Assembly (NCBI RefSeq): GCF_047470865.1
Contig: NZ_JAZDRH010000001.1
Coordinates: 189,359-253,358 of the forward strand
DNA: 64,000 nucleotides
Origin: JAZDRH01 sp047470865
Lineage (GTDB): Bacteria > Pseudomonadota > Gammaproteobacteria > Pseudomonadales > Pseudomonadaceae
Direction of reading: 5' to 3'
Below, piece by piece: positions 44,701-51,651 of this stretch. The position numbers were made by a program, and so were the translations under genes. The notes under the pieces are model-generated. The model did no database searches, had not been told where the DNA came from, and saw nothing but the letters and a program-made list of their open reading frames with translations. Position 1 is the first letter of the stretch, and each line of letters opens with the position of its first letter.

Positions 44701-45108
44701 GCCAGATGGCACAATAATCGCTACTATACTTCAAGCAAAGAAAAGCACAAAGGATGGCGCATTACATTAAATAAAACAGACCGTGAGATGGTTGTATATA
44801 ACCCAATTAGTGTCGGTAAGGCTATTGTAGTGCAAACATTATTACCCGACTCTAACTCTTGTGCGTCTGGTTTAGAAAGCCGCTTGTATGCATTTGACCC
44901 AGCAACAGGTAGTGCGCTGAAATACCCCATCTTCGTTAATAGCCCAGAGAAAGTTAATGGCCTTTATGTCAGCGGAACTCGTCATGATGGTACAGGTGGT
45001 CTTAACTTAAGCATGAGTGAAAAGGGGCCCGTTGTTTGTTCAGCCGAAGCATGCTTTGACTTAAATTTAGGTGAATCTGGTCGTCAAACTTGGAGAAAAG
45101 TAGAATGA
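41749..45108 (+). CDS. pilY1: Type IV pilus tip-associated protein PilY1
   Basis: A 1119-residue secreted adhesin and pilus assembly factor. It has a signal peptide (residues 1-26) and a von Willebrand A domain with the MIDAS motif DTSGS at 56-60. The C-terminal PilC beta-propeller starts around residue 660 with YVGANDGMLHAI and later shows YAGDLQGNLWRFD. The usual calcium loop of the propeller (DxDxDxxxD) reads S844, Q846, N848, D852 here, so most acidic ligands are missing. The ATG at 41749 has an AGGAAGGG ribosome-binding site; the longer in-frame start overlaps fimU. Confidence 0.94.
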   Translation: MKINHLAIKKLVVMIALASGSLHTYAKPAQQSIYEPSQQPLMLRESVAPNVIFTLDTSGSMSAKYVPDGLSPRGSKILKFVEHNPLAYDPNPQVTYDIPWYAEKEGKDETATYRFYQYNNFYEYDKRNNLKIKTDGFRSNTTSIVYDDDLSYAVKIPNCNSKNDTDEKCYKLVMIDKNNPDEVKKYATWYAFYRNRMLLTKSAANLAFMNLPPETRVTWQELSGCTLETSCGGTRVDNFLKFTAEHKYNFYTWLNDTYAHTGTPLHRSMERAGKFFSKDLAYKERQTEFTCRNNYHVMMTDGEYTDGISSSINKVKLEGITNRTFSLPDGTTYTGQSPFGGVDPKNRNSLAYTALYYWATDLYKGEDNVVPFYQDGTDYWNPKNDPATWQHMTNFIVGLGLTKGLDPKGYSNPPIWDPSKARPTYENIVGKTWPDNKIFSLWHAAIVSRGEFYSADKAQEITQAFQRIVSRIAMKTTSTTAPTTVSSVIEGDEAHGFSFETSFSSVNGWSGNLRAFKVTNGSREALWGGQGVSEKLKTISPNQRKIMIQNPVTRKGVVDFTWSNLPEDYKAYLNISPDIFDPNLQKDGLGEKRVNFIRGDQTYADGKIFAAREHLLGDILNSKPVAVKDARYLIRSITWSAAEQAEYRAFYEEKKKRPRYIYVGANDGMLHAINAETGIETFAYIPKAVIPYLNELTSVNYGEKKHRYYVDGQLTVADVYSSNGWRTILVGTLGAGGKGIFALDITNPTKIELLWDLDSVDFATTTGRLGYTYSVPSVVRFNDGKWKVVFGNGPASIDVASIKGYASLFVLDAETGKLEREYLAHRKNDNEISENGLSTPKIVSLQGNGIADVAYAGDLQGNLWRFDLTTDPKKTHNHTPLFRAISKEDRKNVGQSITTAPLVVRHPTQPGYIVIFGTGRYIADADKSPDMVQDIYGIWDPLTKAKGTYPGRIYPKDLAEQEVIQNSPQNNKEAITITQNPVNWARWHNNRYYTSSKEKHKGWRITLNKTDREMVVYNPISVGKAIVVQTLLPDSNSCASGLESRLYAFDPATGSALKYPIFVNSPEKVNGLYVSGTRHDGTGGLNLSMSEKGPVVCSAEACFDLNLGESGRQTWRKVE

Positions 45109-45479
45109 TTACTTCTATCAAAAGCAAAATCTTGCTCAGTCTAGCTTTATCCTTCTGCGCTTTAGTTGGCCAGGCTTATGCCAGCGAGTTTGAAGTCGTA
45201 GGCACAGTCACCAAACTGGATATTGCAAAAAACCACTTAGAGTTATCGGGTGTAGAGTTTTTCTTACCTAACAAAGTCATTACAGAGCACCAAGAACAAA
45301 TAAGTCAGTTAGCTATTGGTGACGATGTAGCTGTGTATGGGGCAAAACAGACAGGGCTAAAAACTATTTACTCCATAACCATTTATCCACGTTCACCTCA
45401 AATACGGGAAGCCAATTTAACTGATTATGAGTTAAATAAAGAGCAATATATCTTAGATATGGAAAACTCTATTAGGTAA
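45105..45479 (+). CDS. pilY2: PilY2-like small exported protein
   Basis: A 124-residue protein with a signal peptide (about residues 1-27, ending GQAYA) and a small strand-rich domain (FEVVGTVTKLDIAKNHLEL...IGDDVAVYGA). Position straight after pilY1, with overlapping ATGA, and length match PilY2 of Pseudomonas. Its precise role in pilus biogenesis is not established. The start at 45105 is chosen over 45090, which would extend into pilY1. Confidence 0.75.
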   Translation: MITSIKSKILLSLALSFCALVGQAYASEFEVVGTVTKLDIAKNHLELSGVEFFLPNKVITEHQEQISQLAIGDDVAVYGAKQTGLKTIYSITIYPRSPQIREANLTDYELNKEQYILDMENSIR

Positions 45480-45484
45480 CCTCT

Positions 45485-46012
45485 ATGAAAACGAAAGGAT
45501 TTAGTCTACTTGAGATATTGATAGCCATTATATTATTAGCTGTTAGCTTGCTAGGTCTATTAGTGATGCAATCAAGAAGTGTTGGTTACCTAGTAGAAAA
45601 CAATAAATATAATGTAGCTATGGATCTTACAGGTGAGTATGTCGACTTGGTACGCTCATATAAAAACTTGGTCTATGAGAAAAGTATTCCTAACGCACTT
45701 TATTATCATGACCTAAAAGAGAAAACGCCATTTTGGGAAGATGGTAAAATCAAGAAAGTAACTCAGGACTGTACGAGCACAACCCAAGCGAGCACAGAAG
45801 ATGATATCGCCGTTAAGCTGGCTTGCTGGAATATCAAGGCAGAGGTGTCTGGAATAACAGACACCTCAATAAAAATAGTACCTAGCCGTAATATTATTAA
45901 AGTTACTTTATTCTGGGAATCTACAACAAACTCTAGTGGTAGCTATGACTGCTATTCAGAAGATACGAGCAACCCAGAAAAATGCTATTTCATAACGAGT
46001 GCTGAAATATGA
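45485..46012 (+). CDS. pilV: Type IV minor pilin PilV
   Basis: A 175-residue prepilin with leader MKTKG and cleavage before FSLLEILIAIILLAVSLLGL, conserved Glu at +5, and a C-terminal domain with several cysteines (about C97, C110, C157, C169). PilV is part of the tip complex that incorporates PilY1. It overlaps pilW by four bases. Confidence 0.88.
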   Translation: MKTKGFSLLEILIAIILLAVSLLGLLVMQSRSVGYLVENNKYNVAMDLTGEYVDLVRSYKNLVYEKSIPNALYYHDLKEKTPFWEDGKIKKVTQDCTSTTQASTEDDIAVKLACWNIKAEVSGITDTSIKIVPSRNIIKVTLFWESTTNSSGSYDCYSEDTSNPEKCYFITSAEI

Positions 46013-46866
46013 GAAAATATAGCCAGGGTATCAGCTTAATTGAGATAATGATTACACTACTATTAAGCTCATTCTTAATATTAGGCATTACACAGATTTA
46101 TCTTAATTATAAGCGTAGTTATGCTTTCGAGCGCTCTGTTATGCGTGTTAATGACACAGCTAACTTTGCGCAAACAACACTAAACCGCTGGATTTACAAA
46201 GCAGGCTTTAGACGCACTGTTGATGCATCAATGGAGAAATCTTTTCCCCAAGCCACATACGAGGGCAAAAAAGGTTCTAGTTTTAACTATACCTGTGACT
46301 TCGATGAACAAGCAGTAGCCACAAACTTACAGGGTGGTAACGGTTTTTGCATACGCTATCAAGCCTTATCCTCAGAAGAGCTAGATTGCTTAGGGGAGAA
46401 GGTAAAATTTGCAGAAAGTAGTGATTTGCCTTTTGCAGCGCCTTCGGCTAATGATCTAGTAGTACTGGCTTTTGAATACACTCAAGATGCCAACAAAAAC
46501 CAGGGTAGTATTTGGTGTTCGAATCTAAACCCTAAAACAACAGTAGGTCGTATAGAAATACTCGACCATATAGCCGATGCAACACTAGAGTTTGGTTGGG
46601 CACAAAGTGTCGCTCATCAATATGATAAAAAAGTTGATATTTATACACCGGTTAGCGAATGGAAAGGAAAACCCAACAACCTTGTACGTTCTATCCGCTA
46701 CTCATTATTAGTGAGCAGTAAGGAAAATGTGGCTGATACAAAATCTGAAGGTATTTTAAATCTATGGAAAGAACAAAAAAGCACAACCAAAGCACTAGAA
46801 AAAGATAAAAAACAAATCTACGAAATTGTTAATGCAACCTATGTTCTAAGAGGAATAATGCCATGA
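46009..46866 (+). CDS. pilW: Type IV minor pilin PilW
   Basis: A 285-residue prepilin-like protein. The leader MRKYSQG precedes ISLIEIMITLLLSSFLILGI, and the segment RVNDTANFAQTTLNRWIYKAGFR is typical of PilW. It overlaps both pilV and pilX by four bases, so expression is tightly coupled. Confidence 0.9.
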   Translation: MRKYSQGISLIEIMITLLLSSFLILGITQIYLNYKRSYAFERSVMRVNDTANFAQTTLNRWIYKAGFRRTVDASMEKSFPQATYEGKKGSSFNYTCDFDEQAVATNLQGGNGFCIRYQALSSEELDCLGEKVKFAESSDLPFAAPSANDLVVLAFEYTQDANKNQGSIWCSNLNPKTTVGRIEILDHIADATLEFGWAQSVAHQYDKKVDIYTPVSEWKGKPNNLVRSIRYSLLVSSKENVADTKSEGILNLWKEQKSTTKALEKDKKQIYEIVNATYVLRGIMP

Positions 46867-47423
46867 AATCAGAAAAAGGCAGCGTTTTACTTATTACCTT
46901 AGTCATTCTCATTATCTTAACAGTGTTAACGGTTGCAGGATTTAAAGATGTTTATTTGCAAAATAAAATAACAAATAACCGTTTAATTACTGAACAACTA
47001 AAAAACAGTGCTGACATTGCATTACGTGAAGGGGAAATGCGCTTATTTGGAAGTTTAAGAAATAGAGAAAAAATTGATGATCTCTTAGCGTCAAACTGTA
47101 CTTCAAACTTTAATACTAAACTAGAGCTAAATATACCCTGTTTAGTTCCTGAATTTACCGACCCTGAACAACTAAAAAAATTCTATTTAAATCCCAATAG
47201 TGTTGATGTTATATGGCAAGCTGTAGAAAATAACGAAAATACAATGAAAGCTTCTTTCAATTCATACTTGGTTTCATTTGAAAACAGCGGCAGTGTGGAA
47301 TGGAGTGATCAATTAGAGGGGGCAGGAACCTACTATTATCTAGTCAATGGTAAAGCAGAGGAACGCGATCTCTATACAGTACAATCAATAGTTGCCAATT
47401 TTTTTGTTGGATTAAATAACTAA
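46863..47423 (+). CDS. pilX: Type IV minor pilin PilX
   Basis: A 186-residue protein with the PilX-type N-terminus MKSEKGSVLLITLVILIILT, which lacks the +5 Glu as is common in this group, followed by ADIALREGEMRLF. It starts inside the pilW end (ATGA). Confidence 0.88.
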   Translation: MKSEKGSVLLITLVILIILTVLTVAGFKDVYLQNKITNNRLITEQLKNSADIALREGEMRLFGSLRNREKIDDLLASNCTSNFNTKLELNIPCLVPEFTDPEQLKKFYLNPNSVDVIWQAVENNENTMKASFNSYLVSFENSGSVEWSDQLEGAGTYYYLVNGKAEERDLYTVQSIVANFFVGLNN

Positions 47424-47443
47424 AGCTACATAAGGATATTGAA

Positions 47444-47833
47444 ATGAAAAAGGTAGCTGGCTTTACTTTAATTGAAATTATGGTAGTGGTCGTAATTCTT
47501 GCAGTTTTATCATCATTGGCTTATCCATCCTATAGTAATTACCTAAAAAAAGGTTATAGATCAGAAGGGCGTTCTGCCTTGCTGGATATACAAGCCAAGC
47601 AAGAGCGCTATTATATGCAAAATTATAAATATACAGGGCTAGATAAGCTAAATGTTACTGAAACCACAGAGAACAATAAATATAAAATAAGTATAGACTT
47701 AAGCAAAGATGAAAAAACATTTACTTTAACAGCAGAAAATTTATTTGATGATACTGAGTGCGGCAGCTTCATATTAAATTCGCTCTCTGAAAAGAGCTAT
47801 ACAGGCGTTGGCGACCAAGCTACCTGCTGGTAA
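47444..47833 (+). CDS. pilE: Type IV minor pilin PilE
   Basis: A 129-residue prepilin with leader MKKVAG, mature start FTLIEIMVVVVILAVLSSLA and Glu at +5. It has the PilE-type segment YSNYLKKGYRSEGRSALLDI and a C-terminal disulfide pair (C113-C128 approximately). It is the last gene of the operon, 20 bases after pilX. Confidence 0.9.
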   Translation: MKKVAGFTLIEIMVVVVILAVLSSLAYPSYSNYLKKGYRSEGRSALLDIQAKQERYYMQNYKYTGLDKLNVTETTENNKYKISIDLSKDEKTFTLTAENLFDDTECGSFILNSLSEKSYTGVGDQATCW

Positions 47834-48012
47834 TAAGGGGGGCTTAAAACTATCTTAAACATACTTAGCGTTTTTTGGTATTTTATCTACTTTGGTCAAT
47901 AAAACGGCTGACACATGAACATATTATCTGATAGATTAAGCATAATTTTGTTGGAAAAATAGCTCATCCTGCGTGCTAAAAATAGAAATAAGATAATTTC
48001 AGGACTAACTCA

Positions 48013-48762
48013 ATGACAATGAAAGCGCTGCCTTATTTGAGAGAAATCGAACTAAAAAAAAGAAAAATTACTGCTTATGATGACTATCCATTTAATATCC
48101 CTTCAATAAATAAAATAACCTCATTAAAATTTCATCCTAAAATTACATTTTTTGTAGGTGAGAATGGTAGCGGAAAATCAACGCTACTAGAAGCAATAGC
48201 TGTTGCGCTAGGGCTTAACGCAGAGGGCGGAACAAAACAATCTCTCTTTTCAACAAAGAAATCTCACTCTGAATTAAATAAATATATTAAGACGGTCAGA
48301 AGTTTTAAATATCCTAAAGACTGGTTCTTTTTGCGAGCCGAAAGTTTCTACAACCTCGCAACCTTTATGGATAATACAGGTTATCACACTTCTTATTCAA
48401 ACAAATCACTGCATGCGCAATCACATGGTGAGTCTTTTATGGCTACACTATTAGTAAAACTTAAAGGAAGGGGCTTATACTTAATGGATGAACCAGAAGC
48501 AGCCTTGTCCCCAACACGTCAATTAGCCGCACTGCAGGCCATTCATAATTTAGTTAAAAATGACTCGCAATTTATTATTGCTACGCATTCACCCATATTG
48601 TTAGCTTATCCTGATGCCAAAATATATAGCTTTTCTGATACGGGTATAGAGCCCATTGAATATGAGGATACTGAACACTATGTCATTACTAAGAGTTTCC
48701 TCAATAGGCATGAGCAAATGCTAAAGCATCTTTTAGACGATGATACGCAAGAAGAGGATTGA
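48013..48762 (+). CDS. Predicted ATPase, AAA/ABC-type (COG3910-like)
   Basis: A 249-residue SMC/ABC-like ATPase. Walker A GENGSGKSTLLEAI is near residue 49, the signature-like HAQSHGESFMATL at about 134-146, Walker B YLMDEPEAAL near 157-166 and the switch His in IATHSPILL. Such small stand-alone ATPases are widespread, with unknown roles; some belong to defence systems, but no partner is visible. It lies just left of the dif-like site. The ATG at 48013 has CAGGA eight bases upstream. Confidence 0.82.
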   Translation: MTMKALPYLREIELKKRKITAYDDYPFNIPSINKITSLKFHPKITFFVGENGSGKSTLLEAIAVALGLNAEGGTKQSLFSTKKSHSELNKYIKTVRSFKYPKDWFFLRAESFYNLATFMDNTGYHTSYSNKSLHAQSHGESFMATLLVKLKGRGLYLMDEPEAALSPTRQLAALQAIHNLVKNDSQFIIATHSPILLAYPDAKIYSFSDTGIEPIEYEDTEHYVITKSFLNRHEQMLKHLLDDDTQEED

Positions 48763-48800
48763 GTAAGGCGCTAGAGGTAAGTAATTATAGTACAAGTGTA

Positions 48801-48828
48801 ATTTAACATAATATCTATTATGGCATAC
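48801..48828. other. dif-like XerC/XerD recombination site
   Basis: An 11-6-11 site on the plus strand: ATTTAACATAA (48801-48811), centre TATCTA, then TTATGGCATAC (48818-48828). The first arm is an exact match to the reverse complement of the XerD-binding arm of gammaproteobacterial dif (TTATGTTAAAT). The second keeps the inner TTATG of the XerC arm. About 21 of 28 positions agree with E. coli dif. It lies exactly at the left border of the inovirus-like element, consistent with Xer-mediated integration. Confidence 0.78.
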
Positions 48829-48851
48829 ACGCTTTATTTTAAATCCACGTC
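48815..48851 (+). repeat. Left 37-bp terminal direct repeat (attL)
   Basis: Begins CTATTATGGCATACAC and ends AAATCCACGTC. It matches 51951-51987 at 36 of 37 positions. It overlaps the right part of the dif-like site. Confidence 0.88.
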
Positions 48852-48943
48852 AATCATCACTAAAAACATGCACACAATCAATCGCTATTCTTGTGTCCGA
48901 TTTGTTCTCTACGTTCACAAAAGCGGACACAAGAAACGCTCTT

Positions 48944-50038
48944 TTAATTCATTGACACAGGCGTTTTATCATAAACGGTAGTCATAGCAGCACGACCACT
49001 AAATGCTGTAATGCGCTCACCGTCAACATCACAATAAATATCTATGCCACCGTCCATATACTTGCACATTGAAAACGGCACAAAACGAGTACGGCCAGCA
49101 TCATTAACAAGCGCAACACGCTCATTTTTACCTTTAACATTATCGCCCATAGCAACAAAGCCTGAAACGCGCCAAATAGAAGAAATTACAGGTTCGTTTT
49201 TGATAACTGGCTTAGTCTTTGGCTTTTCAACAGTCACAGGTTTAACAGATAAATCATCGCCTTTGAGAGCCGACAAAGCTGACTGATTTCTATCATCTAC
49301 AACTTGAACAGACTCAGGTTCTGGCGCTGATGAAAAGAAACGAAGAACACCCCAAACACCAAAAAGTAAGAAAACAACAGACATAATGATAGATGCCCAG
49401 AGACTAAAGCTTCTGAGCACAGAAACGCGACCGTCTGCCGTACTTTCATCGCCTACATTGCCCGTCTCAGATTTAGTAGCGCTTTTATAATAAGGAAAAA
49501 TAGAATCCTTAAACCTACCAAAACTTTTACGTAGCAAAGCCGTTTTAGGAGGTCTATGCCCAGTAACAGCACCCGTGTAAATATCAACGCGATAATTACT
49601 TTTGCTTATCTTAGAGATCCGAAAAGTAGTCTCTATAAGCGCTCGCGCAAAACTTGAGATCTGACTTAAATCTTGCGTAACAAAAACAATGCGCATCGAG
49701 CGCCCTTTGTCATCTACTTTATGCCTATGCTCTGCTAATAACTCCTTATCAGCAAAAGGCGCTTGATCGTCACGCAAACCTGCTGGCCACCGACGCCAAA
49801 GCTCATCCAGTACGAACACGCAGCCGTTTTCTGCAAACTGCGCAAGATCAGATGCTTCAAACCAGTCATTTGGCAACTGCCGAATATTGCCACCGAAGTC
49901 CATCAAAAGCGCATCAGCATCAAGCGGAATATTAGTAATAACAAGCCTATCTTGCTTAAGACTTGGAATTATTACGTGCTCAACAACACCATAACTTTTA
50001 CCGTGACCAGGCAACCCTGTATAAGCATGAATAGCCAT
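48944..50038 (-). CDS. zot: Zonula occludens toxin-like (Zot/pI) phage assembly ATPase
   Basis: A 364-residue inovirus morphogenesis protein: an inner-membrane ATPase that drives extrusion of filamentous phage. The Walker A motif GLPGHGKS is at 8-15, Walker B VFVLDE at 74-79, and a single membrane segment at about 213-233 is followed by a periplasmic domain with one cysteine pair. Zot is the hallmark gene of filamentous phages. It starts three bases after the pVI-like gene, the usual order. Confidence 0.92.
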   Translation of the reverse strand: MAIHAYTGLPGHGKSYGVVEHVIIPSLKQDRLVITNIPLDADALLMDFGGNIRQLPNDWFEASDLAQFAENGCVFVLDELWRRWPAGLRDDQAPFADKELLAEHRHKVDDKGRSMRIVFVTQDLSQISSFARALIETTFRISKISKSNYRVDIYTGAVTGHRPPKTALLRKSFGRFKDSIFPYYKSATKSETGNVGDESTADGRVSVLRSFSLWASIIMSVVFLLFGVWGVLRFFSSAPEPESVQVVDDRNQSALSALKGDDLSVKPVTVEKPKTKPVIKNEPVISSIWRVSGFVAMGDNVKGKNERVALVNDAGRTRFVPFSMCKYMDGGIDIYCDVDGERITAFSGRAAMTTVYDKTPVSMN

Positions 50039-50041
50039 AAA

Positions 50042-50368
50042 TCACCCAATAAACGGAATGCGACGAAGAATAAAACGAAGCAAGTAAGCCGCAAGAATCA
50101 CAGTGACACCAAAACCAATAGCGAAAGGTTCAGCAAAATAAGCGATATCACCTGAAATGTTAGAAAACGCACTACCAGCATCTTTGAAAAAATCAGGTAC
50201 GGGAATAGCGTTAAAAAACTCGACAACACCATCCGCAAACTCTGAAAAAATCCACTCTGGCAACTCTTTAAAAAAATTAATAATTGACTCATAAGCTTCA
50301 TTAAGCCAATCAAATATCTTGCCAAAAAACTCAGCTATAGCATTAAAAAACTTGTTTAAAGCTTCCAT
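50042..50368 (-). CDS. Inovirus pVI-like minor coat protein (DUF2523-type)
   Basis: A 108-residue protein with an aromatic-rich amphipathic N-terminal half (FFNAIAEFFGKIFDWLNEAY) and a C-terminal membrane helix (about 83-101) before RRIPFIG. Small proteins of this kind directly upstream of zot are the pVI-like minor coat/assembly proteins of inoviruses. The assignment rests on position, size and hydrophobicity. It has no adsorption-protein (pIII) gene upstream as would be expected. Confidence 0.7.
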   Translation of the reverse strand: MEALNKFFNAIAEFFGKIFDWLNEAYESIINFFKELPEWIFSEFADGVVEFFNAIPVPDFFKDAGSAFSNISGDIAYFAEPFAIGFGVTVILAAYLLRFILRRIPFIG

Positions 50369-50370
50369 AA

Positions 50371-50622
50371 ATCACCTACGCAGACAAGAAAATACGAATA
50401 CCTAAAAAAGACCAATCAGCAGATAAAATATTGATTTTCGCCCAAGTGCTAGATGTTACAACTGATGAGATACTCAAGGACGGAGAACAACCACTATCAA
50501 AAGACTTAGAGTTTACAATACGAAGAATTCAAGACCTCCCATTAGAACAACAATTGGTAGCAAGAACAGCATTAAGAGGTTTGATACTAGGACTTGAACA
50601 AGACGCAATGAGAGCGCAATAA
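50371..50622 (+). pseudogene. Truncated XRE-type phage repressor (C-terminal part)
   Basis: An 83-codon open frame starting directly after a stop, with no ATG or ribosome-binding site near the start. It reads DQSADKILIFAQVLDVTTDEIL, the usual end of an XRE helix-turn-helix domain, then a helical tail. The HTH itself is missing. The 5' end abuts the pVI-like gene by two bases, which suggests a deletion joined these genes. A TTG at 50431 could start a 63-residue product, but it would not bind DNA. Confidence 0.65.
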
Positions 50623-50667
50623 TCAGCTCCGCAAGAGTACTTACTTTGTACTCAACTGCGTACACTC

Positions 50668-50695
50668 GTGGGGGTGTTACAGTTCCCCCACTTTT
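50668..50695 (+). terminator. Hairpin GTGGGGG/CCCCCAC
   Basis: Perfect 7-base GC-rich stem (50668-50674 and 50685-50691) with a 10-base loop, followed by TTTT. It looks like a terminator for the repressor transcript, or a replication/packaging hairpin of the phage. Confidence 0.65.
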
Positions 50696-50728
50696 GCAAA
50701 ATTTTAGCCGCTAAAAAAAAGTTGAGTT

Positions 50729-50902
50729 ATGGACGATTTAAGAGCAGAGCCAAGAGCACAAAAACATTACAAAAAAGAAAGGCGACTAGCTTATGAAATA
50801 GCACTAGGAATCTACATTGGCTTTATGGCCCTTGCATTAACGTCATCATTATTCTGGCTTGTCGTAATATCAATAATGGCTGGAAAGCTTAAGTTCGGCT
50901 GA
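50729..50902 (+). CDS. Small membrane protein of the phage element (57 aa)
   Basis: 57 codons from ATG: a charged N-terminus (DDLRAEPRAQKHYKKERR) followed by one or two membrane segments (residues 23-51) and a KLKFG tail. It resembles in layout the small hydrophobic virion proteins of filamentous phages, but no family is recognisable. The ribosome-binding sequence is weak (TTGAG). Its position between two hairpin regions makes it a plausible phage gene. Confidence 0.5.
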   Translation: MDDLRAEPRAQKHYKKERRLAYEIALGIYIGFMALALTSSLFWLVVISIMAGKLKFG

Positions 50903-50913
50903 TCCTGAGTAGA

Positions 50914-51016
50914 ACACAACGTAAGCGCCCGCAAGCGGTCACTAACGCCGAGATAAATCACGCCCGAGCAGCTAAAGCTACTCGCCCGCTCAACTCGGTT
51001 CGTGTGCGAATTGTGT
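50914..51016. other. Nested stem-loop region in the phage element
   Basis: Several inverted repeats are nested in 103 bases: outer ACACAA (50914-50919) with TTGTGT (51011-51016), inner CCGAG (50948-50952) with CTCGG (50994-50998), and a central hairpin CGAG-AGCT (50965-50973) with AGCT-CTCG (50976-50984). A side hairpin CCGC/GCGG lies at 50929-50938. This clover-like fold suits a single-stranded DNA origin or packaging signal. The gap 50903-51172 holds no gene that I can support. Confidence 0.55.
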
Positions 51017-51140
51017 TGAAAGATTTGTGATGATTGAAATGACGTAAAAGTAATTAGGGAAAAGGCGAGGTCGTGTTGACTGAAAATCTAGCGATAACAA
51101 AGCCTTATGTAAAAATCTGTTAAATCCAAGTGTCCTTAAA

Positions 51141-51171
51141 GTTACTTGTAACTTGTCTTGTTACTTGTAAC
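51141..51171. promoter_or_regulatory. Two 12-bp palindromes downstream of the regulator gene
   Basis: Identical GTTACTTGTAAC copies at 51141-51152 and 51160-51171, start-to-start spacing 19 bases. The second ends two bases before the regulator's stop codon. Same sequence and spacing as the upstream pair at 51590-51620. Confidence 0.8.
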
Positions 51172-51172
51172 A

Positions 51173-51550
51173 TTAATCGTAGTTTAGGTGCTTAAAGCGT
51201 TGGCCAGCTAAATTAATAGTCGCAACTGGATTGCTATTTAAAACAGTATTGTAACAATTTAGGCGATAAATCAAAGAAACATCGACACTTTTAATTGCTG
51301 GATTAGTTGCTGGATAACTCAAAATACGCTGAATCTCATCAACCACAGGCTTATGACTAGAATTAACAACTAGCAAATCAGCTTCACCCGAATAGTCACC
51401 TCTCAACTTATCCAAATACTGAAGCACAAGCTCTTTTTCTTCATCAGTCATAAAAACATTAACTTGTTTGCGACCTAGTTGCTTTTGTTCACTCCGAAAT
51501 TTAGCAATACGTTCTGCGCTAGTCATTGGTTTTTTAGCTGTTGTAGTCAT
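51173..51550 (-). CDS. Probable DNA-binding autoregulator of the phage element
   Basis: A 125-residue protein. The N-terminal segment TSAERIAKFRSEQKQLGRKQVNVFMTDEEKELV is typical of small plasmid/phage proteins with a ribbon-helix-helix-like DNA-binding strand (QVNVFM) followed by helices. The C-terminal 60 residues are not recognised. It is flanked on both sides by pairs of the palindrome GTTACTTGTAAC, which suggests it is the repressor that binds them. A CAGGAGAG ribosome-binding site precedes the ATG. It may replace the broken XRE repressor. Confidence 0.6.
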   Translation of the reverse strand: MTTTAKKPMTSAERIAKFRSEQKQLGRKQVNVFMTDEEKELVLQYLDKLRGDYSGEADLLVVNSSHKPVVDEIQRILSYPATNPAIKSVDVSLIYRLNCYNTVLNSNPVATINLAGQRFKHLNYD

Positions 51551-51577
51551 GATTAACTCTCCTGTTTTGTTGAGTTA

Positions 51578-51620
51578 ATTATACTATTCGTTACTTGTAA
51601 CGTAAAGAGTTACTTGTAAC
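51578..51620 (-). promoter_or_regulatory. Promoter with two 12-bp operator palindromes
   Basis: On the minus strand, TATAAT (51583-51578) is a perfect -10, and TTTACG (51606-51601) is a fair -35 with a 17-base spacer. Palindrome GTTACTTGTAAC lies at 51590-51601, inside the spacer, and at 51609-51620, just upstream of the -35. Binding there would block RNA polymerase, as expected for autorepression. Confidence 0.72.
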
Positions 51621-51651
51621 AATACTATGCCGTTCGTCGGTTTTAACATGA

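Noticed and set aside
48815..48844. TTATTTTAAAT inside the 37-bp repeat as the XerD arm of an alternative dif
   Set aside because: The centre would be 5 bases and the other arm fits poorly; the site at 48801-48828 has correct 11-6-11 spacing and a perfect XerD arm.
49763..50155. A 130-codon plus-strand ORF opposite zot
   Set aside because: Antisense to the zot and pVI-like coding region; low-complexity, basic translation with no start signals.
51141..51620. Repeated GTTACTTGTAAC considered as CRISPR or plasmid iterons
   Set aside because: Only four 12-bp copies in two pairs around one gene, with a promoter overlapping one pair; operators explain this better.
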